A DNA stretch of 64,000 bases. Origin: SAR202 cluster bacterium (GTDB lineage: Bacteria; Chloroflexota; Dehalococcoidia; Lucifugimonadales; Lucifugimonadaceae). Location of the stretch: the NCBI GenBank assembly GCA_009392215.1, contig VFGZ01000041.1, positions 1 through 64,000 of the forward strand. The letters are read 5' to 3'. Position numbers and translations under genes: made by a program. Below, in pieces: positions 9,820 to 18,971 of the stretch (position 1 is its first letter; each line of letters opens with the position of its first letter). The notes below the pieces were generated by a model. The model saw only the letters and a program-made list of their open reading frames with translations. It did not search any database and was not told the origin of the DNA.

Positions 9820-11075
9820 TGGGAAATAGTGGCCTACAACAAAAACCACTAAGTAAACGGTTTGGATTAGTAATCTCTAACCCTTCTTATCGTCGTCTAT
9901 GGGGCATTGGCCTTTTGTCCAGGACGATGCACTGGTTGGAAACTGTCGCTTTAGGGATTTTCGTCTTCGAACTCACCGGATCGCCGTTTTGGGTGGGTGT
10001 GGTTGGTTTCTTGAGGTTGGTTCCAATGTTTATATTCGGCCCAGTTGTTGGTTTGATTGCGGATCGAATGAACCGGAAGATCTTGATGGGATCTTCAATG
10101 GCAATGCTGGCGTGCGTTTATGCCGTTATGGGTCTTTTAGTGGTTACTGGCGATATCGAACTTTGGCATGTTTGTATTGGGGCTACTGTGGCTGGGGTTG
10201 TTGGGTCGACCGATTATGTCGTGCGTAGGGCGATGATTGGTGATGTAGTGGGTTCAGATGAGATTTCCACCGCCATCGGTATAGACATGGCAACGAGTAA
10301 TTTCTCACGTGTAATTGGCCCCCTTGGTGCCGGTGCTTTTCTCGCGACAATTGGTGTGCAGGCGGCCTATTTTTCTGGTGCAGTTTTATTTGGGATTGGA
10401 GCGGTAGTGGCATTTTCCATGCCATACGTCGTTGCTCCACTTAAGAGCACTGATGGGCCCTCAGGTTATTTTGTGAATCTTTCAGCCGGGCTCAAGCACG
10501 TTCGGGCTGATCGTATCATATTTGTCACAATTATTATCACGATGGTGATGAACCTGTTTGGTTTTCCGTACCAACACATGGTTCCGGTCATCGGATCTGA
10601 AACTTTGAAAGTTGGGCCTTTATTCGTAGGAATACTTTTGGCTTCTGAAGGATTGGGTGCAACCATGGGATCCTTGATGATCGCATTAAAAGCACGCCCA
10701 GCAGGCTATACAAGAGTTTATTCCATTGGGTCGATTGGGTTCCTCACGGCGATTATTATTTTCTCGTTATCTCCATCGTTTTGGATGGCGCTTCCGGTTA
10801 TGCTCATCAGTGGTTTTTCGATGTCGGGTTTCGCCACGATGCAGAGCATCATTGTCATCACGTCTGCACCGATAGAGATTCGAGGACGGGTTCTTGGCGT
10901 TTTGGCTGCAGCGATTGGTACAGGTCCGTTTGGGGCATTGATTGTTGGTAGCTTGGCTGTTACATGGGGTGCAAATAATGCGGTAACTGCGATAGCTTTA
11001 ACCGGACTGGTTTTGACGACTCTAACACTAATGGTGTGGCCGGAATTTTTGCGTAATCTGAAGAACTCTGATTAG
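9819..11075 (+). CDS. MFS transporter
   Basis: 418 aa, ~12 TM; GLIADRMNRKILMG motif A. Confidence 0.9.
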   Translation: MGNSGLQQKPLSKRFGLVISNPSYRRLWGIGLLSRTMHWLETVALGIFVFELTGSPFWVGVVGFLRLVPMFIFGPVVGLIADRMNRKILMGSSMAMLACVYAVMGLLVVTGDIELWHVCIGATVAGVVGSTDYVVRRAMIGDVVGSDEISTAIGIDMATSNFSRVIGPLGAGAFLATIGVQAAYFSGAVLFGIGAVVAFSMPYVVAPLKSTDGPSGYFVNLSAGLKHVRADRIIFVTIIITMVMNLFGFPYQHMVPVIGSETLKVGPLFVGILLASEGLGATMGSLMIALKARPAGYTRVYSIGSIGFLTAIIIFSLSPSFWMALPVMLISGFSMSGFATMQSIIVITSAPIEIRGRVLGVLAAAIGTGPFGALIVGSLAVTWGANNAVTAIALTGLVLTTLTLMVWPEFLRNLKNSD

Positions 11076-11143
11076 GCATTAGTCGAAATATTGCGATCAC
11101 AACCTGGGATGCCGCCGCTGAGGTAGTGCAAATGATCCGTAAC

Positions 11144-11180
11144 ATCACAAAAGACTTGTATATATGTTTTTTGTGATTTT
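11144..11180 (+). terminator. Possible weak intrinsic terminator between MFS and HAD genes
   Basis: ATCACAAAA (11144-11152) / TTTTGTGAT (11169-11177) inverted repeat followed by a T run. Confidence 0.35.
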
Positions 11181-11202
11181 GGACCAATCAAGGTAGGAAG
11201 AT

Positions 11203-12036
11203 ATCGAAACTTACTCGTTGGTAGCGCTTGATATTGATGGAACAATGATCGGTGAAGATCGGGTCGTCAGACCGGAATTGATCAAGGCTATTTCAGATGT
11301 ACAAGCCATGGGGGCTGTGGTATCTATAGCAACTGGTAGAACGTTAATTCCAGCGTTGCGAGTTGCGGAACAGTCTGGCGTAACTGGCCCGGTCATCTGT
11401 TTCCAGGGTGCGATGACTTTTGACCAAATTTCTGAGTCTGAGATTCGTCATATTCGGCTTGATGAGAATATAGCTCGACGGTCGATTGAGTGCCTAACTT
11501 CCGTGACACCGGAAGTCATGATGTTTTTGGGTGATGAAATATGGGTGGAGCAACGGACCGCGTGGACTGATGGTTATGGGGAAAGGATGGGGATTGAGAT
11601 TCGAAATATAGATTCCCTTTTATCAATGGCCGACCACATGCCTACTGCAATTGTTGGTGTTGGCGATTCGGATGTGGTGGGACCGCTGGTTGTTGAACTC
11701 AAGTCGAAATTAAGAGGATCGGCCCTAGTGACGCACTCTTTACCAATGTTTTGTGAAATCCAGGCCATCGGTGCGGGTAAAGATTTGGCGTTAGCGCATC
11801 TGGCCAGATCGCTTGGAATTGAACAAGCTGCTGTCATTGCTGTAGGTGATGGTAAAGGTGATCAGTCTATGGTCGAATGGGCAGGTTTGGGAGTTGCCAT
11901 TGAGGGGGGGCATGATGATGTAATTCGATCATCTGATCAATTGATTGCGACTCCTGATAATGGAGGCTTAGTTCAATTTCTCAGAGAGTTAACAGCGGGT
12001 GATAAATTTGTTCCCCCAAATGGAAACAACATTTAA
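11203..12036 (+). CDS. Cof-type HAD-IIB hydrolase; probable ATC start
   Basis: VALDIDGTM, VAVGDGKGDQSMVEWAGLGVAI. In-frame ATC 11203 follows SD-like AGGTAGG (11191-11197). The track start TTG 11218 has no well-spaced SD. Confidence 0.85.
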   Translation: METYSLVALDIDGTMIGEDRVVRPELIKAISDVQAMGAVVSIATGRTLIPALRVAEQSGVTGPVICFQGAMTFDQISESEIRHIRLDENIARRSIECLTSVTPEVMMFLGDEIWVEQRTAWTDGYGERMGIEIRNIDSLLSMADHMPTAIVGVGDSDVVGPLVVELKSKLRGSALVTHSLPMFCEIQAIGAGKDLALAHLARSLGIEQAAVIAVGDGKGDQSMVEWAGLGVAIEGGHDDVIRSSDQLIATPDNGGLVQFLRELTAGDKFVPPNGNNI

Positions 12037-12075
12037 ATATCTAATATTTTTATTTTCAGACGAGGGTGGGTTTTC

Positions 12076-13008
12076 TTGAAAGATGTAATAGTACTCGGCG
12101 GACTCAACATGGATTTGATTGTTGAAACGCCAAGGTTGGCCGGACCCGGGGAAACGGCAGAAGGAACACGTTTCTACACTACTCCGGGTGGTAAAGGAGG
12201 TAACCAAGCAGTTGCTGCGGCACGCATCGCGGAAAGCCCCGGCTCGGTAAGAATGGTTGGACGCATCGGTGATGATAGTTTTGGGGAGCAGATGGGTCAA
12301 TTTCTGGAACATGAGGGCGTTGATATTTCGTTGTTGCGCAAAACTGTTGGCGTAGCCTCTGGCATCGCAGCAATTTTTATTCTCCCGGATGGTGAGAATC
12401 ACGTGAATCCGGTTTATGGCGCAAATGGGCTATGTGATCAACAGCAATCTTCCGATGTTGCGGAAGTTCTTTCGACTACAGGAGTGTTGTTGTGTCAGCA
12501 GGAGATTCCTTTGGAGGCGACCAGGTCGGCAATTGATGCTGCATCAAAAGCTGGCGTGGTAGTTGTCCTTGATCCGGCACCTGTTCGGGAGGTCCCCGAA
12601 GGATTTTATGATTCAGTTACGGTGCTTACCCCAAATCAGGGAGAGGCATCTGCGATGTCGGGTATTGAGGTCGTAGATGCGGTTTCTGCCAGATCCGCTG
12701 CTACAGTTATTCGTAATATGGGTATAGAAACAGTGATCGTTACGCTTGGAGATAAAGGTGCATGGGTTGAGTCTGACGGAGTATCTGAGTTATTAGATCC
12801 GTTCCTCGTGCCGGTTGTCGCCAGCGTCGCTGCCGGTGACGCGTTTAATGGTGGATTGGGTGTAGGCATAGCCTCTGGTATGGATTTACTTGACGCTGCT
12901 TCGCTAGGGATGGCATCAGGTGCGATTTGTGTTTCCAGAGATGGTGCTCAAGAGGCGATGGGATCTAAAACAGAAGTTCTGGCTCTTCTGGATTCAAAAA
13001 CCGAGTGA
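12076..13008 (+). CDS. PfkB-family carbohydrate kinase, ribokinase-like
   Basis: PGGKGGNQAVAAARI and AAGDAFNGGL signatures; TTG start with upstream SD. Confidence 0.9.
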   Translation: MKDVIVLGGLNMDLIVETPRLAGPGETAEGTRFYTTPGGKGGNQAVAAARIAESPGSVRMVGRIGDDSFGEQMGQFLEHEGVDISLLRKTVGVASGIAAIFILPDGENHVNPVYGANGLCDQQQSSDVAEVLSTTGVLLCQQEIPLEATRSAIDAASKAGVVVVLDPAPVREVPEGFYDSVTVLTPNQGEASAMSGIEVVDAVSARSAATVIRNMGIETVIVTLGDKGAWVESDGVSELLDPFLVPVVASVAAGDAFNGGLGVGIASGMDLLDAASLGMASGAICVSRDGAQEAMGSKTEVLALLDSKTE

Positions 13009-13012
13009 TGCG

Positions 13013-14050
13013 TTATTTGATATTTGGTGGTTCCCCGGATATATCGTCGATAGAGGCGATGCCAGCAGCGTCCATAAGCCTGACGAGCCCTTTGTTCAGT
13101 CGTGCTGGCAGCCCAGGACCTTCGTAGATGAACGATGTGTACAACTGTATAGCGCTAGCTCCGGAAGCAAGAAGCTTCCAAACTTGTTTAGATGTCGAAA
13201 TTCCTCCGCACGCAATAATCCCTATGTCTCCGTTTGTCATGGCCTGTACATCAGCGATCATCAATTCAGTGTTTTCAAATAATGGTTCGCCACTCAACCC
13301 ACCTCGACCAACTTTCAACTGATTACTTTCTATCGGTCGGGTATTTGCGACGATTAGGCCGTCTACTCCTGCATCGATTGCTGTTTCAGCTAATTTCAAT
13401 ATTTCTCTTCGATCAGCATCGCCTCGAGACCAGGGAGGTAGTTTTACGAATAATGGAACGGTTTTCTCGGCCGCCAGGCCCTCGATCAATCCTCTTAGTC
13501 TGCCCGTTTCATGGAATATTCGCAGCCCAGCCGTGTTTGGGCTGCTTATATTGAGCTCAACCCCCGCAGCTAGCGATTGCACCCGATGGAAACAATCGAA
13601 AATTTCATCTTCTATTGTTCCTGCAATACTTACTAAAATACGTTCTTTCAATCCTTGAGTTCGTTGCAGGCGTTTTATAGCTGGTTCTAAACCTCGTCCG
13701 GGGAACCCCATGGAATTAATTAGCGCTTTTTCATTGGGTAGTCTGATAACACGTGGTTTTGGATTACCTGGTCTTGAAGCCAGAGTGATAGTACCGCCGC
13801 TTACAAAACCAAAACCTAGGTTCAATAATGACCGGAGGACATTGCAGTCTTTATCGAACCCTGCCGCCAGACCAATTGGTGTAGGCAAAGAGAGGCCTGC
13901 AACGCGGGTGTTTAACTTATTGTTTCTTGTGCCATTTGTTAAACGAAACGCATTCCACAACAAAGGAATCGACAGAGTTAGTTCAGCTACCTTGTGTGCC
14001 GCTTCAGGTGGGAGGCTAAATATGAATGGCTTTGCCGTCAGGCTGTAGAT
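13013..14050 (-). CDS. pyrD: Dihydroorotate dehydrogenase (quinone), class 2; start codon non-canonical
   Basis: GLAAGFDKDCNV, ELNISSPNTAG, FVKLPPW motifs. Homologous N-terminus IYSLTAKPFIFSLPPEAAHKVAEL lies upstream of the track start (TTG 13963). Confidence 0.88.
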   Translation of the reverse strand: MYSLTAKPFIFSLPPEAAHKVAELTLSIPLLWNAFRLTNGTRNNKLNTRVAGLSLPTPIGLAAGFDKDCNVLRSLLNLGFGFVSGGTITLASRPGNPKPRVIRLPNEKALINSMGFPGRGLEPAIKRLQRTQGLKERILVSIAGTIEDEIFDCFHRVQSLAAGVELNISSPNTAGLRIFHETGRLRGLIEGLAAEKTVPLFVKLPPWSRGDADRREILKLAETAIDAGVDGLIVANTRPIESNQLKVGRGGLSGEPLFENTELMIADVQAMTNGDIGIIACGGISTSKQVWKLLASGASAIQLYTSFIYEGPGLPARLNKGLVRLMDAAGIASIDDISGEPPNIK

Positions 14051-14209
14051 GTTCGTCGTGTTACTCCATTAAGTCACGATAACTTCTGTTGGATCGATAT
14101 TTGACCAGGTTAATAATGATGCTACAAGGATCTCATAGAAGTATGATATTAATCACTCCTGATATTAAATTTGCTTACGGTACAGTATGTTTGGGTCTAA
14201 TCTGTTGTT

Positions 14210-15016
14210 ATGACATTGGAATACCATATCGGCAACTCTGCAACACCTAAGGGACACGCCTTGGTCTACTTCCGTGATGGGTCAAATCCTGATCGGGTCG
14301 GGGCCTCATATGTAGTCACGCTACCCGTATCAGTAGATATAAGCAAGTACGTTCCTCCGTTTCTTGCAGGGCAAGTAGAGCAGCTAGGTTCTGGGGACAT
14401 GTCCTCGTTTTCATTTCCTCCGGCTCCTGAACCAGTTCCCTCAGAAGCTTGGCTACGTGAAACCGCTATTGCTCGAAGTGATGATCTGTTATTTGGTGGA
14501 GTGGTGGATCTTGATGACATCACTTCGCTTATGGCAGTTGTTGCTGATATTTCCGAAGAATACGCGGAGCAGTGTGAGAAGTTGGGTATTGGTGCGTCTG
14601 ATCACGATTCCGAATTCTCAATGACTAATAAAGCCGACGATCGTGAATCCTCTGGCTCCGCTGATACCAAAGTCGCCGATGTTAACGATGTCATGTACAG
14701 CATGATGTCTGAGCCAGATTTATTAACTGAACTGACTACGCTTATGGGGCGTTTTCAGTATGAATGTAGTGGTGGGGATACGGTCGGAGCCCTTGAGAGT
14801 GAGGCCAAGATTAGGTCTATCGCTAAACATGTCCCTGAGAATCGACGGATTGACTTAATGATTGAAGCTGCTGCTGACGGACGATCTGATTCTGCTAAAC
14901 GCGCACAGCTTTACCTTGATAGGGCTTTTGCTATGTACCGCGAGGATTACACGAGGGTTCATGTTATCGAGGAGGAAATTAAGGCTATTGGAGACGGCCG
15001 ATCTTCAGCCAGTTGA
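14210..15016 (+). CDS. Conserved-looking hypothetical protein
   Basis: 268 aa ORF with ATG, divergent from pyrD; no family recognised. Confidence 0.7.
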   Translation: MTLEYHIGNSATPKGHALVYFRDGSNPDRVGASYVVTLPVSVDISKYVPPFLAGQVEQLGSGDMSSFSFPPAPEPVPSEAWLRETAIARSDDLLFGGVVDLDDITSLMAVVADISEEYAEQCEKLGIGASDHDSEFSMTNKADDRESSGSADTKVADVNDVMYSMMSEPDLLTELTTLMGRFQYECSGGDTVGALESEAKIRSIAKHVPENRRIDLMIEAAADGRSDSAKRAQLYLDRAFAMYREDYTRVHVIEEEIKAIGDGRSSAS

Positions 15017-15018
15017 TG

Positions 15019-15981
15019 TCATGCCAGTACTGTTTTGAGCTGATCTGTTGTGATATTCCCGCCGCTTGCGACTAAAACTATGCGTTTCCCTTTTAGTGAG
15101 GTCTTAACTTTAAGGGCGGCGGCAAGAGATGCTGCACCAGCGTGTTCCACAAGTGATCTCGTAGCATGAACGTAGTGTTTAATTGCCGAAGAGATTTCGG
15201 AATCTTGTACCAAATGGAATTCGTTTAACTTTTCACGCAGGATTCCAATTGGAAGAGGGTATGCCGATTCAGTTGCTAATCCTTCGGCTGTTGTCGACAT
15301 TGGATATATTTCGAATCGGCCAGAATCCCAAGCATGGAAGGCGGCCGGAGCGTTCGCCGACTGTACACCTATGACATGTGTTGATGGAGAGATTGCATCG
15401 GTAACTATGCATGCACCCGAAGCACCTGATCCAGCTCCAACCGGGACGATGAGCACGTCGATTTCATCCAAGTCTTCGTAGATTTCTAAAGAGTATGTTC
15501 CTACTCCGGCGATAAGAGCTGGTTCGTTTGCAGGGCAGACGAATCGCATTCCTTCGCTATTTGCTAACTCCTCTGCTCGCTCTCTTGAACGCTCAACCAC
15601 ATCGCCGTGGAAAATAAGCTTCGCTCCCATTGCGGTTATTGATCCTGCCTTGACTGGATTAGCTCCCTCAGGAAGTACGATTGTGCACGGAGCATTGAAG
15701 GCCTTAGATGCATAAGCGATCGATTGACCATGATTACCCGAAGATGCCGTGACAAATCCTTTCGACCTGTCTTTTTTGGGCGTTTGCGATACGAGATTGA
15801 TCCCGCCACGGACCTTGAAGGATCCTAACAGTTGGAAGTTTTCATGCTTGACCCAAACATCAGCGTCGAGAAGCTCAGAAAGGATAGGGTAGCGTCTAAG
15901 TGGCGTTCGCAGGATATGTTGTCCGGCGGTTAATTTCGCTTCGTGTATGTCTTCTATCGAAGGTGGGGTCAGTGTGGTCAT
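15019..15981 (-). CDS. PLP-dependent threonine/serine dehydratase-like enzyme
   Basis: KHENFQLLGSFKVRGG PLP-lysine motif; ASSGNHGQSIAYAS; GAGSGASGA phosphate-binding loop. Confidence 0.9.
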   Translation of the reverse strand: MTTLTPPSIEDIHEAKLTAGQHILRTPLRRYPILSELLDADVWVKHENFQLLGSFKVRGGINLVSQTPKKDRSKGFVTASSGNHGQSIAYASKAFNAPCTIVLPEGANPVKAGSITAMGAKLIFHGDVVERSRERAEELANSEGMRFVCPANEPALIAGVGTYSLEIYEDLDEIDVLIVPVGAGSGASGACIVTDAISPSTHVIGVQSANAPAAFHAWDSGRFEIYPMSTTAEGLATESAYPLPIGILREKLNEFHLVQDSEISSAIKHYVHATRSLVEHAGAASLAAALKVKTSLKGKRIVLVASGGNITTDQLKTVLA

Positions 15982-16136
15982 TGAGGTTTAATGTTTCTGT
16001 TGATGTGAGATAAAGATTATATTGATGACCCTGTAATAGGTCATGGTTATTCGAAAGAAAACACACCTGAACCGACAATTGAGGAGTATTCTTCAAAACT
16101 TGACACATTCGATCTAGTGTTTTTTAGTCAGAGCGT

Positions 16137-17489
16137 GTGGTGGATACCCCGCCTAAGTCGAAAAATAGAGTATTGCCCAAGTTGGAAGTACAAGGCCGTT
16201 CAAATTCTGAGGAAAAGGTGACTGAACTATCTCAGTCGCCTCAATCTAGGGATTTAAGTTTGTTTGGAAAAATCCAATCTGGGATACTCCATACGTTTGA
16301 ATCTCTGGAAAATCGTAATTTCAGGCTGTTGTGGTTCGGCATGGTATTTTCCATGTGGGGTATCCAGATGCAGATGGTGGCTCGTGGAATACTTGTTTAT
16401 GATTTGACAGGGGATTACACGATCACTGGATTCGTTGGTATGGGTTTTGCCCCAAGTCTCCTGGTAGTGTCTTTGTTCGGTGGAGTCTTGGGCGACCGGA
16501 TGGAACGCCGTTCTATTATCCAGATTGCACAACTGGTGAATGGGTTGCTGGCCGGCGTAGTGGGCGTTTTGATTCTTTTGGGCGTAATTGTGTGGCAACA
16601 TCTATTTTTAGTTTCAATGATTCAAGGTGCGATGTTTGCTTTTATGATGCCAGCCCGGCAGGCTGCCATACCCTCCCTGGTAAAGAAAAACCAATTGGCT
16701 AACGCGTTTGCTTTGAATGCTATGGCAATGAGCATGATGTCTCTGGTAGCACCAGCAATCGCGGGGTATGTGTATCAGTACATAGGGCCTGAAGTAGTTT
16801 ACTTTGGTATCTGTGCCGTGATGGTTAGTGCGGTGGTTTTCACTAGTATGGTGCCTAAGATGTATCCATCGGACAGATCTATTAAAGACAGCGTCGTGCG
16901 TAATATGCTGGCCGGATTTAGATACATTGGTCGAAACAAAATACTGCTTCAGTTGATGATATATAGCGTTGTGGTAGCTTTGCTAGCGATGCCCTTCAGG
17001 ATGCTGGTCCCTGCATACGCCAAAGACGTTTATGGGTCAGCTGGTTCATCGGTCGGTATCTTGTTGACTGCCACTGGTCTTGGTGCTTTGATTGGGTCAG
17101 TTGCGATTGCTAATCTTAGGGAAGGGCATCACCGTGGATGGATTTTAATCGGGGGAGCGCTGATTGCAGGACTTTCTCTCGCGCTAATATCTGGATTCCC
17201 GGTTTTTCTCGCTGGTGTTATAGCGATGGTTGGCACTGGTATTGGTGAACAAGCACGGTGGGCCCTCGGACAAAGTGTCATGATGGAAAATTCTGCTGAT
17301 GAATTCCGATCTAGGGTAATGAGTGTTTTGATGATGACGTATGGCCTAATGCCTCTAGGTATGTATCCTCTCGGTTGGTCTATGGAGCAATTTGGCGGTC
17401 AGCAGGCTGTGGGCATGATAGCTTTCTTATTAATAGGTTTTGGGGTTTTGTCTGTTTTTCTGTTGCCAAATCTCAGAAGGATAAAATAA
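16137..17489 (+). CDS. MFS transporter (EntS/DUF894-like), tandem copy 1
   Basis: 450 aa; NFRLLWFGM, GGVLGDRMERRSI, MMPARQAAIPSLV. Confidence 0.9.
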   Translation: MVDTPPKSKNRVLPKLEVQGRSNSEEKVTELSQSPQSRDLSLFGKIQSGILHTFESLENRNFRLLWFGMVFSMWGIQMQMVARGILVYDLTGDYTITGFVGMGFAPSLLVVSLFGGVLGDRMERRSIIQIAQLVNGLLAGVVGVLILLGVIVWQHLFLVSMIQGAMFAFMMPARQAAIPSLVKKNQLANAFALNAMAMSMMSLVAPAIAGYVYQYIGPEVVYFGICAVMVSAVVFTSMVPKMYPSDRSIKDSVVRNMLAGFRYIGRNKILLQLMIYSVVVALLAMPFRMLVPAYAKDVYGSAGSSVGILLTATGLGALIGSVAIANLREGHHRGWILIGGALIAGLSLALISGFPVFLAGVIAMVGTGIGEQARWALGQSVMMENSADEFRSRVMSVLMMTYGLMPLGMYPLGWSMEQFGGQQAVGMIAFLLIGFGVLSVFLLPNLRRIK

Positions 17490-17624
17490 TCCGTCGGCAC
17501 GTATTCGTCAGAACGTTTTTCTGATGACCGGTTCCTGAGCAAAATAATCAAAAGTGATTGTCAGGTTGTAGATTATGGTGATAGAGATATAAATGGTCTT
17601 TTTGCATGATGTAGATCATCACCC

Positions 17625-18866
17625 TTGAAAATTCCCACTGTTGACGAAAAAAGATCCAACCGTTTAGCGTCACGAACTTTTTCATCCCTTGGGAATTCAG
17701 ATTTTCGGTCTTTATGGTTCGGGATGCTTTTGCTTATGGCAGGAGTGAACGTTCAGATGCTGGCTCGAGGTTATTTGACCTGGGAGCTTACGAAATCTCC
17801 AATCGCGGTTGTGGTGGTAGGTGCGGGATTTGCTCCACCGATATTGTTGTTTTCCTTATACGGCGGAGCGGCAGCCGACAGGTACGCTAGGAAGAGGATC
17901 ATTCAGATCTGTCAAGTAGGAATGCTGGTGATTACTCTTTTCATGGCCGTTTCGATCTCGACAAATACCGTGACCGTTTTCCACCTCGTTTTGGCCTCGA
18001 TAGGGCAAGGAGCTTTGTGGGCATTCCTGATGCCGGCACGTCAGGCAATTATTGGTCAGTTAGTTGATGAGAATCAACTTACCAATGCGGTGGCGCTGAA
18101 TTCTTCGGGCATGTCACTTATGACGGTGGCTGCTCCTGGTATAGGAGGCCTGATTTATGGGTTTGGTGGAGCTGCTGCGACTTATTACGTTATCTCCGTA
18201 CTGATTGCTAGTGCGATAGTGTTTATGAGCTTCGTTCCTTATGCGGTTCCGATACGTAAGGCCGGTAGGCGTATGTGGGCCGACATAAAACAGGGGATTA
18301 TCTATACACGTCGGAATCGTACTGTGTTGATGTTGTTGCTTATGTCATTGTCTACAGCGCTACTTGCTATGCCATTTCGTACTTTGATGCCGGTGCAGAT
18401 TGAAGAGGTATTCCATATGGAAGTCGAGGCCTTAGGTCTGCTTATGAGTATGATCGGAGTAGGAGCCTTATTTGGGTCACTGGTAATTGCAGGGCTTTCA
18501 AAAGCCAGCCACCGAGGCATGTTTTTGTTGGTCACAACTTTGATATCAGGGTTGGCCATCCTGCTTGTCTCTGCCACAACGTCGTATGTGGTAGCAGCAA
18601 TTATTATGGTTGTGATAGGAATCGGTGACTCTGGAAGAAGGTCACTTAACGCATCCCTTATCCTAGAGGAAACTGAGGAAGCTTACCGCGGTCGAGTAAT
18701 GGGTGTGTACATGATGAATTTTGGTCTTATGCCCCTTGGGGCCTTACCGCTGGGATTCATCGCTGCATCATTTGACGTACGTCTTGCGTTCGCTGTTGCA
18801 GGAGGTACATTGTTCATCACTACCCTTGGATTCGCAATCCTGACAAATCGTATCCGACGGTTGTAG
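17625..18866 (+). CDS. MFS transporter (EntS/DUF894-like), tandem copy 2
   Basis: 413 aa; DFRSLWFGM, GGAAADRYARKRI, LMPARQAIIGQLV; paralogous to the 16137 gene. Confidence 0.9.
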   Translation: MKIPTVDEKRSNRLASRTFSSLGNSDFRSLWFGMLLLMAGVNVQMLARGYLTWELTKSPIAVVVVGAGFAPPILLFSLYGGAAADRYARKRIIQICQVGMLVITLFMAVSISTNTVTVFHLVLASIGQGALWAFLMPARQAIIGQLVDENQLTNAVALNSSGMSLMTVAAPGIGGLIYGFGGAAATYYVISVLIASAIVFMSFVPYAVPIRKAGRRMWADIKQGIIYTRRNRTVLMLLLMSLSTALLAMPFRTLMPVQIEEVFHMEVEALGLLMSMIGVGALFGSLVIAGLSKASHRGMFLLVTTLISGLAILLVSATTSYVVAAIIMVVIGIGDSGRRSLNASLILEETEEAYRGRVMGVYMMNFGLMPLGALPLGFIAASFDVRLAFAVAGGTLFITTLGFAILTNRIRRL

Positions 18867-18971
18867 TTCGCAATTAACCTTTGGTAGGTTTTGAGCGGCA
18901 CAAGTAAACTTCTCTGTGCTGGCCCTTGATTATGGGTTAAGGCTTTGAACTGGTTTATGAATTGAGGACTG

